Source: Euclidia mi (Eukaryota > Arthropoda > Insecta > Lepidoptera > Erebidae). From it: 64,000 bases of DNA. Shown piece after piece: positions 56,554 through 64,000 of the stretch (positions within the stretch are counted from its first letter, which is position 1; each line of letters begins with the position of its first letter). Under the pieces are notes generated by a model. The model made no database searches. It worked only from the letters and a program-made list of their open reading frames with translations, and was not told where the DNA came from. The stretch covers positions 37,495,551-37,559,550 of the forward strand of contig OX123186.2 of assembly GCA_944739405.2 (NCBI GenBank), given 5' to 3'. Made by a program: the position numbers and the translations under genes.

Positions 56554-56887
56554 CGCGGCGTCGACGCCGCGTAGACGCCGCGTATACGCCGGGGTGCCGC
56601 TGCGTAGACGCTGACGCCCAATGTGAGGGGGGCCTTAAACCAAACCAACTCTATAAAGGTCGATCGTATCGATCACTTATTTAATAATCGATACGGATAT
56701 AGCACTCACGTCTATTCCTGTCACACGATTGTCTATGGCAACAATCAAATAATAAAGTATTCGTAATCAATTGGAATGCTTTTTATCATCATAAAATACT
56801 CCAGCTTTAACGAGACAAAGTGAAAATATTAAAAATCGTAGAAAAAAAAACAATTTGTTTTGTTCATATGAAGTTTAAGGTCGCCAC

Positions 56888-57815
56888 AACAAACCCAGAC
56901 CAAATTCAGCCATTGTTCTTTCTTGATTTTGTCACTCACTGACCGATCATCACTTGCAGACATAGAAGCTTCAAATTTAGAATACAATTAGTGTTTAGTG
57001 TATGAATCAAGGAAAAACTTAAATATTTTTCAATTTCTGTCCAGTTTTCGAGATGCATCAACTGCATAAATAACTTTGTACATACATACATAGACTCACG
57101 CCGTTTCCCCGAAGGGGTAGGCAGAGGCATATTAAACGCCCACTTTTCGCCAGTCTTTTGATCCCACGTAATAGGTGGCGAGCCTATTGCCGCTTATCGG
57201 GATATTTTGTTTGCCAGAGCCTCGTCCGTTGATCGGCAGGTGCACCACTTGCAGGTGAGGTTGGCTTGGGACCCTAAGTTCTTGGTGGGAACCCTATGCA
57301 CCATATTACGTGGGACCTAAAATTAATGGCGAAATGTGGGCCTAAAATATAAAATAACTTTGTAATCCCATATAAACATATAAGATTGCAAAATTACATT
57401 TGCAGTTAGGGCTTTAATTAAGAAAATTCGTTGATGGTGTACAAGAAGTAGAAGGTACCGGAAAGGAAAAAAGTAGGACTATCTACAAAAAGAAATGAGA
57501 TCCCATAAAAAACAAAACTTGTCAAAAAACTAAGTCTCGCTACTGTAAAAAGTTGTGAGATCCATGTAATACCAAGTCGGTTAATTAAAAATCTTTAATG
57601 TTTTAAATAAACGGATTGACTTGGCAATCGCACTAAACAATCTAATTTATATATGTATTACTTATGAGATATATTGTGTTTTCATGCGATGGCTGAGTCA
57701 ATCTATTTATTTAAAACATTAAAGATTTTTAATTAACGGACTTGGTATGTATGGATCTCACAACTTTTTACAGTAGCGAGACTTGGTTTTTTGACAAGTA
57801 TTGTTTTTTATTGGA
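56888..57815. repeat. Inverted partner of 61250-61790, ending in a long imperfect palindrome
   Basis: 'gtcactcactgaccgatcat' (56931), 'tttctgtccagttttcga' (57034), 'gggctttaattaagaaaatt' (57410) and 'gtagaaggtaccggaaagg' (57448) all recur in reverse complement between 61760 and 61400. The last part folds on itself: 57504-57632 pairs with 57694-57810 (for example 'atctttaatgttttaaataa' with 'ttatttaaaacattaaagat'). The same sequence runs into the Penelope 3' end at 61790, so it may be part of that element's tail. Segment C lies between the two copies. Confidence 0.65.
57081..57300 (-). mobile_element. SINE, second subfamily
   Basis: Full counterpart of 44262-44470 ('cacgccgtttccccgaaggg', 'gatcccacgtaataggtggc', 'ttgccagagcctcgtccgtt', 'tggtgggaaccctatgcacc'). 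It interrupts the repeat 56888-57815: the other copy (61560-61610) runs through without it. A short plus-strand scrap of the first SINE family follows ('ttacgtgggacctaaaatta', 57306). Confidence 0.75.
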
Positions 57816-60800
57816 TGACTGTTTTCGAGAAGCTCTGAATCTGTCCTCAATCAAATTAAGGGACTTTGTATTCGTTATATTAAAAATGTCAGTGAAGTCC
57901 CAACTCAAGCCCACTCCATCTAGATTAGTAAACCTTCACAAAAATCTTATGATTACTGCCCTGTTCCTACCTGTGTTGCAAAATAAAGTATTTTCAACGC
58001 TCCTCATGTGTGTGTGTAACGCTAAACCGTTACTAGACAAAGCACTCATCTTTGACATGACTGAAATCGCATCGACTTGTTCTATCAAGGTGCTAACGCA
58101 TAAGTATTCTTTGATTTCTTGAGAAACAGGAGAGACAAAATAATAAATAAGTAAAACCACTTAACCGCACAATTAGTAGACATGTTTACAATTAGCTGAA
58201 CCTAAGTAGTCTAGAAAATGTATTAATGTTAATGAATTTTAATACGTAAACATGAAAATTTTAATTAAACTAAAATCATAACAAACAATCTAGAAACATA
58301 AAATCTTATTCAAATTAACTTAAAATTTAAACTCATTTCGTTTAATTAAAAACAGTGTTTGAAATACATTAACATTTCTGAGATAAACAATGATTAATTA
58401 GTATGTACTGCTCATGAACAAATGAAGAATACAAATACATCAATACAAATTTAGCGCTACAAAAATAATAATAACTAATTCAATATACAAATTACTATTG
58501 CACGAATACGTAAACAATTTTCTCTAAGTGAAATATTATTAGTCTATCAATTGCTAATATATACTCTAATATACCGATACCCTCGACACGGCAGTCTGTT
58601 GGTACCTCAACTAAGCTATCGCTGCCTTAGATATTCCGATTTAGTATACCAAAGTTAAAAATAGCGGCATGTAAGATCATTTCTATGTAAAACAAAAGAA
58701 TACATATCCTATAAAATGTTTACCAGCATTTAATGTAACACAGTCACGAATATTTTACCATTATAATGGCAAAATAACTCTAGCCCGATCATATTCGTGA
58801 CAAATAACGGAACACTTATAAGCCCTAATTAGATGGTTTCATTTTCATAAATGGTTCCTAATAACAACAAATGTATGAGTTAATAAAGTTCTCGTTTGAG
58901 ATAAATATCGGTCCAGCCTTGTTCAAAATAAATAACACGGTTTTATTACGCCGAAAACAGGGTAATACAAGAAATGATGTCATTGCTTTACTTCTAGCTA
59001 AGGCGTACTTTCGTTAATTAACTCACCAAGTAGTTAATATGAATTTTATATAATGTCGAATGTAACACATCAAAAAACTTTAGTACTACTTTTTATATAA
59101 TATCGCAGGTAAAAATATAAGCTCTACAAACACCTTTATAAAGATTCAGATTGTGGACAGTCTTCGCTTGCTTTAAAGTGGATTCGACAATATGACTAAT
59201 AGTTGGCCTATTTTTATTGCGTAGGCATTAAAGTATAATGAAGGAAGTGTGGGAGTACTACTCATCCTCGATATCTTGTCATATCTATTCAAGCGTAAGT
59301 CTGTGTAATTGAAGTTTAAGATATTATTGTGAAGCAAATAGGCGCTAGGTATCAACATCAACATTTAATTTGTTTTAAATGTTGTTATAACAAGTCTTCT
59401 AGCAAATTGATTTAACAATTACTGGTCCTCAGGCTAATGCTGATATTTGAGTAAAGCAAGTAAATATTAGTACGATTACTTTGATGTCTTTCACGCATAG
59501 TTACGTTAGTACTCTCTTTATTCTGTGGCATAGTCCAATGATGAGCTGAAGAAAGTCTAAAAAAATAATAATGAATTACATTAAAGGTTATACAAAGTTA
59601 TTGGTGTGTTTGTTTTAAACACGCAAGAATTAAAATAGCATGCCAAACTAAAAAACTACGAGAGGAAACATAGGTATAGTTCTATAATGACCCGAGCTGT
59701 CAACTAACCCATGTAGTTTCAACCCCGATGTCAGGCACAAGCCTTGACTAAGCTAGCCGTTAAATTTATATAAGCTTCTGACTAGCCGTAACTAGCATCA
59801 TAAATGTTTTACAACAACTGAGGTCGACAGCTTAACGCATTCTGTGAAGCGGCAAGCTGAGGTGGAACGCCTACCCACTTAACTACATTTTAGACCCGAC
59901 ACGGAACGATTCACAGTGCTATTTTCATCCAGACAGGTAAGAAACTAACTAACATGTTTCAATTATATAACATTTTAATTTTAAACTTGGAGATATGAGT
60001 AGAGAGGTCCAATATATTATTGTTCTTTTTATTATAACATTTGTAGAGAAGAGACAGGTCTCAGTGAGAGAGTGGCGTAGGCCCTCATGATTTCTTAAGT
60101 TTTGTGTGAAGTATTTGAGTTTTAAAACAACATTTTACACTAACGGATCCCTGAATATAAAAAATAATTAAGCAAACACATTGTTCTATACACAACGTAA
60201 CACAAACGAATACATAAAAATCAATTTCGCCTTAATTTTTGGATTAGATTACACAAATAAATTTATCCATTAAAACGCTTTTAAAATGTAATGTTTATAA
60301 TTTTTTTTAGGAACAGTCAAAATTACAAGGAAAACTGTAGAAGCATGAACTGGCCAAATGTAAGTCAATTTTTTTCAATTTCAATTTATTCATGAACAAT
60401 TTTCACATTGTGTTTTAATGTATTAAGATATAAAAACCAGAAGTACAATATAAAAGAATTACAGAATACAATAATAACGCACATAAATAAGTAGTAATTC
60501 TTGATCGACAAATTTAACATTGGTTTCAAACTATTGGAGTAACAAACAAAATTATCAATAGATAATGTCAATACCCACCTATAAACCGCGTATGGATGTA
60601 CAGACGAAATCGACGTGGTGAAATAATAAGGTTTCCTCGTTTACTAGCTTGCGACACCTGAATGGATTCTACAAACGCTATGTCACCATTCAGCATTAGT
60701 ATGATTAGGTGTCGACTGTACTAATGGCCTAGAGGTTTAAGTGGTCAATGTCGCATGTGTGTGTGGGTTCGATTCACTTACACATACTTAAACACTTTGT

Positions 60801-61230
60801 GTCATTCACAACTCGTTGTGGCGAGGTGGTGTCCTTTGTATCCATTGCATCAATGTTTTTAAAGTCATCCGCGACACCGGATTTATTCCTAGAGCTGCAG
60901 TGTAACTCTATGTCAACCCGTTTAGCCAGCGTGGTATAGGAGCCAAAGTAGTCCTAGTAACTCACAATACTGTTGTGATCCAAAATAGAAGAAACCATTG
61001 TAACCTAATGGAAGGAAAGAGGAACCCACCACGCACCCTCGGATTGACTACCCCAACTATTGCAATAGAAAAAGGTTGACAATACCGAACTCCTCTAAAA
61101 GGATAAGGGATATAGGAATGGTATGGGTTCCAGGAAGATACCTGACTTGCAGGAACCCGCTGTATGCGCCGACTGTTCTTTGACACGTGTTTCGCCTCTG
61201 CACGAGGCATCCTCAGGAGCGATGGGCAAG
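57816..61230. repeat. Segment C: paralog of the right part of segment A
   Basis: Aligns with 6830-13960 of A with the order kept: 'gaatctgtcctcaatcaaat', 'cattaatttaatgtaac'-type stretches, 'ctagcccgatcatattcgtg' (58777 with 8312), 'ctgaggtcgacagcttaacg' (59818 with 12431), 'gcgacacctgaatggattct'-type sequence (60651 with 13287). It lacks the 7188 repeat, the 8069 Helitron, the 8790 LINE, the second 215-bp unit and the 12605 SINE of A. No gene was recognised. Confidence 0.8.
61182..61216 (-). ncRNA. Hammerhead-ribozyme-like motif
   Basis: Minus strand: CTGAGGA, then GCCTC-gtgca-GAGGC (a perfect 5-bp stem II hairpin), then GAAA, then CACGTGTC. This is the order of a type I hammerhead core (CUGANGA, stem II, GAAA, very short stem III, UH cleavage site), with one mismatch (G for U) in CUGAUGA. 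Flanking 'ccatcgctc' and 'aaagaacag' do not form an obvious stem I. Similar short-stem-III hammerheads are known from Penelope-like elements and retrozymes. Activity is not shown. Confidence 0.4.
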
Positions 61231-61249
61231 TCGTTGCCCGTTGTTTAAT

Positions 61250-61790
61250 AAATAGATTGACTCGGCCATCGCATGGAAACACAATATGTAAGTATTACAT
61301 ATATAAATTAGATTGTTGAATGCGATTGCCAAGTCAATATATTTATTTAAAACATTAAAGATTTTTATTAAAACGACTTGGTATTACATGGATCTCACAA
61401 CTTTTTACGGTCGCGAGACTTGGTATTTTTTACAAGTATTGTTTTTATGGGATCTCATTTCTTTTTGTAGATAGTCTTACTTTTGTCCTTTCCGGTACCT
61501 TCTACTTCTTGTACACCAACAACGAATTTTCTTAATTAAAGCTCTAACTGCAAATGCAATTTTGTAATCCTTTACATTTATATAGGATTACAAAGTTATT
61601 TATGCAGTTGATCTATTTCGAAAACTGGACTGAAATTGAAATATATTTTAGTTTTTCCTTGGTTCGTACACTAAACACTAATTGTTTCCTAAATTTGAAG
61701 GTTCTATGTTTGCTAGAAGTGCCTTAGACTTTTGATGATCGGTCAGTGAGTGACAAAATTTAAGAATTTTGACTCGTTATAATTGAAATT
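61250..61790. repeat. Right copy of the inverted repeat flanking segment C
   Basis: See 56888-57815. It contains a GC-poor palindromic part ('tagattgactcggccatcgc' at 61251 and 'gcgattgccaagtcaata' at 61322) and runs without break into the Penelope 3' UTR at 61790. Confidence 0.65.
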
Positions 61791-64000
61791 AAACTACAGT
61801 TTACGGATTTTATCGCGTTATATTGGTTTCACTTGTTTTTACATTTAAACCGAATGATCTAGAAACTAAATTTTTATTACTAGCCAACGTTTCGAATTCT
61901 TTACAGGATTCATGTTCACGGCAGACTGAGGTGGTATTTGTCTTTGTCTTGAATTTAAAAGTTATCTCAAAGTACCCGAACATTTTTCAACTATTGGTGT
62001 TACTATCTACGCAGAATGTGTTCACTGTGTCTTGATGTCTTCTGGTCACTTTGTCATTCTTGGGTTTCATAAGCCTGATAACAGGGTCCCAAGCTGGAGG
62101 AACATTCCAACCATCTTCCCTATTGAAATTAGGATGTTTTTTAATTTCAATAGCTTCTCGTATCATTCTTGGAATAAAGCGGTGTTCTTTTGCGAGTATC
62201 TGTGGTTTATCAAATCGCAGGTAATGGTTGGTTCCTTGTTCTACATGTTCACACACAGCAGACTTCGTCGAGCGTTTGTGTTTAATGTCAGCTATATGTT
62301 CCTTTAGTCGAATGCCTATGCTTCTCTTGGTTTGTCCAATGTATGAGACTCACAGTCTATCTTGTAAACTCCGGCCTCTTGTAAGGGTAACTGACTCTTG
62401 ACAGATGGTAATAATTGGCTTATCTTCGTTGGCGGCTTGTAGAAAGTTTTGATTGAAGCTCGCTTCAAGATGTAGCCAATCTTGTCGGTCACGCCCTTGA
62501 TGTATGGGAGGACAGCAGGTTGTCTCTCTACTGTGGCTGGCTTCTTCTTCGGGGATCTGTGACGTTGGCGCGGCGGTCGGAGCTTGTTGTCTTGCAGAAC
62601 TTGCTTGACATGTTGAAGCTCGGCGTCCAGGTGTTTCTTGTCACAGATCCCCCGGGCTCTCTGAAACAAAGACATTCCTACGGTAGCTAACTGTTGAGGA
62701 TGGTGGTGAGATTCACCGTTTAAGTACCTTTTTGTATTTGTCTTTTTCCTATACACAGTGTGGCTCAAAGAGTTGTTTTTGTTCCTGATAACAAGTACAT
62801 CTAAGAAAGCTAAAGAATTGTTTGCCTCTAATTCCATTGTAAATTTTATCTGGTTGTGAATAGAAATAAGATGGTCTAGGAATACATTAACACTATCTGT
62901 TGGTAAAATTGTAAAAGTGTCATCTACATACCGCTTGTAGAACCTCGGTGTGATGGTGGCAGTCTGCAGGGCTCGCGCCTCGAAGTCCTCCATGAAGATG
63001 TCAGCAACAACAGGCGATACTGGAGAGCCCATTGCCACACCGTCTACTTGTATGTAGTATTTCTCATCCCATAACAGATAGCCAGTTGTTAAACAGTGTT
63101 TCAATATTTCTGCATATTTCTCAGGCATGTTGTTCTCTATTAGCTTCCTTCTAATTATCTCAATACAGTCATGTGCTGGTAAGCATGTGAATAATGACTG
63201 TACATCAAAACTAACCATAGTTTCCTTGTCAGAGAGATGTAGGTGTTTTATTACACTGACAAAATGGTAGGATTCCTTTACATGCGCTCTCGTCTTGCCT
63301 CTGAGTGGCGAGAGAATCTTTGCAAGGTGTTGAGCCAATCTGTAGGTTGGTGCCCCTATTTGACTGACTATAGGGCGCAGTGGAGCATTTTCCTTGTGTA
63401 TTTTCGGTAGACCATACAATTGGGGAGGTTTTGCACACGATGGTATTAAGTATTTCACGTCCAGATTCAGTTATTCGGAGTATTTCTTCACAATATCACT
63501 CGTTTGCTTGAGTATTTTGTTGGTAGGGTCCGTCTTAACCAATTTATATGTACTTTCATCCGACAAAAGATTTTCCATTTTTTGTTTATAATCGGACGTG
63601 TCCATCACTACCGTTGCATTTCCCTTATCTGCCCGGAGTACTGTTAGTTCAGGTCTAGCTCGTAGGTTCTTCAGTGCGAAATACTCAGGTTTTGGTACAT
63701 TCCTTTTCGGCACTTTCGACTGGCGCAATACAGCAGAAACGTCTTGACGTATGGCCTCGAAATCTTCCTTACTCACATTGTTCTTTACTAGACAATCCTC
63801 AACGTTGCAAATTATAGTCTCTTACGGTATTCTGGATGGAGTTATCGCATAATTTAAACCTCTCTTTAGTACATTTTCAGTGTTTTGATCTAACGTGTGT
63901 TTTGACAGATTGACAACTGTTTGTCTATGGTCGGCGGACGGTAGCGTGTGATTGGTCCGTGCAAAAACGTTCTGTTTCATTCTGTACTGGTCATTTGATT
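61790..64000 (-). mobile_element. Penelope-like element, 5' end cut by the window edge
   Basis: RT plus GIY-YIG retroelement on the minus strand. Coding runs from the window edge (64000) to 61987, then a 3' UTR to about 61790, with a hammerhead-like string (minus strand ctgtaaagaattcgaaacgt, 61914-61895). The same 3' part is at 25467-25905. Two in-frame stops and one frame break were seen, so it is recently dead. Confidence 0.85.
61987..64000 (-). pseudogene. Penelope-like RT and GIY-YIG endonuclease, lightly damaged
   Basis: Makes DNA from RNA and nicks the target with its GIY-YIG domain. Minus-strand frame from the window edge: QNVFARTNHTLPSADHRQTV, a stop at about 63823, then SKEDFEAIRQDVSAVLRQSK, LRADKGNATVVMD, a stop at 63471-63473, then KPPQLYGLPKIHKENAPLRP, VSFDVQSLFTCLP, GVAMGSPVSPVVADIFMEDF and RFYKRYVDDTFTILP with YVDD at 62919-62930. 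Next come LAFLDVLVIRNK and GVYKIDCE (GIY). A small deletion near 62345 shifts the frame before SYIGQTKRSIGIRLKEH (YIG), REAIEIKKHPNF and the final stop at 61987. 63776-62316 is one frame apart from the single stop. Catalytic residues are intact. Confidence 0.85.

Larger units (their letters stand above)
39051..56634. mobile_element. Pair of 80-bp GC-rich inverted repeats 17.6 kb apart (Harbinger-like ends?)
   Basis: 39051-39131 (GGCCTCCCTCATATTAGGCG, then TCAGCGTC...) and the reverse complement of 56554-56634 (GGCCCCCCTCACATTGGGCG, then TCAGCGTC...) agree at roughly nine in ten positions. Both are flanked outward by TTA (39048-39050 and 56635-56637). A 3-bp TTA/TAA duplication with GG(C)-starting ends is the PIF/Harbinger pattern. 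Once nested inserts are removed, only about 2 kb remains between them and no transposase was seen. They may also be ends of two different copies. Confidence 0.55.
38343..57815. mobile_element. 19.5-kb block of nested elements separating segments B and C
   Basis: A is continuous across 'tgactgattacaac' (6822-6835). B ends at tgactg|at (38335-38342) and C begins at tgactg (57816-57821), in the same orientation and order. The simplest reading is that one A-like copy was split here. The shared tgactg could be a 6-bp target duplication, but 38343 onwards ('ctgggggcacggtagtgccc') and the right edge are not inverted repeats. A stack of insertions or an ectopic exchange is therefore as likely as a single large element. 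Confidence 0.6.

Noticed and set aside
38343..57815. A Maverick/Polinton giant transposon
   Set aside because: The 6-bp tgactg at both borders is suggestive, but no integrase, protein-primed polymerase, protease or packaging ATPase was recognised and the borders are not long inverted repeats.

Overview
The window looks like gene-poor, transposon-packed nuclear DNA from an insect, most likely a moth or butterfly. The pointers are A/T-inserting Helitrons ending in CTAG, tRNA-derived SINEs ending in a 'gcgtgagtctatgtatgta'-type tail, a TAA-targeting Dong/R4-type LINE, several Jockey/CR1-like LINEs and a Penelope-like element. Order and species are inference. I found no convincing host gene, no true tRNA or rRNA gene and no CRISPR array. 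A 64-kb window made only of decayed, nested mobile elements fits heterochromatin or a W chromosome, but the sequence alone cannot prove that.

Layout. 1-4182: right-hand part of a decayed autonomous Helitron (Rep, helicase, CTAG end), interrupted by a 1.9-kb insertion. 4183-13960: a long anonymous repeat unit, 'segment A', carrying two short non-autonomous Helitrons, a LINE, a SINE and other insertions. 14813-16385: a 5'-truncated LINE. 16386-20464: mostly featureless, with a LINE tail and a hairpin. 20465-22280: a LINE C-terminal half with a restriction-enzyme-like endonuclease region, then a 50-bp inverted repeat. 24030-27290: a Jockey-like LINE, then a second copy of the 20-kb LINE family on the minus strand, split by a Penelope fragment. 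30498-32564: a DNA element with 250-bp palindrome-rich terminal inverted repeats and an 8-bp target duplication.

33450-38342 is 'segment B', homologous to the left part of A. 57816-61230 is 'segment C', homologous to the right part of A. B plus C equals A, and 19.5 kb of nested elements (38343-57815) lies between them. That block contains a pair of 80-bp GC-rich inverted repeats 17.6 kb apart (39051 and 56634, TTA flanks), a near-complete LINE with ORF1 and ORF2 (46425-50900), and a 3.4-kb TA-flanked TIR element with a 96-bp minisatellite (52047-55411). The window ends in a Penelope-like element on the minus strand (61790-64000), cut by the window edge.

The genes do not form a pathway; they are independent retrotransposon and Helitron proteins. 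Most are broken, but several need only one or two changes to be open. The most informative aspect is the A/B/C comparison: each copy supplies 'empty sites' for insertions in the others, fixing element boundaries to the base and ordering insertions in time. Other highlights are several perfect short-loop palindromes, one of which arose de novo relative to its paralog, hammerhead-ribozyme-like motifs, and a LINE/SINE pair sharing a 3' tail.
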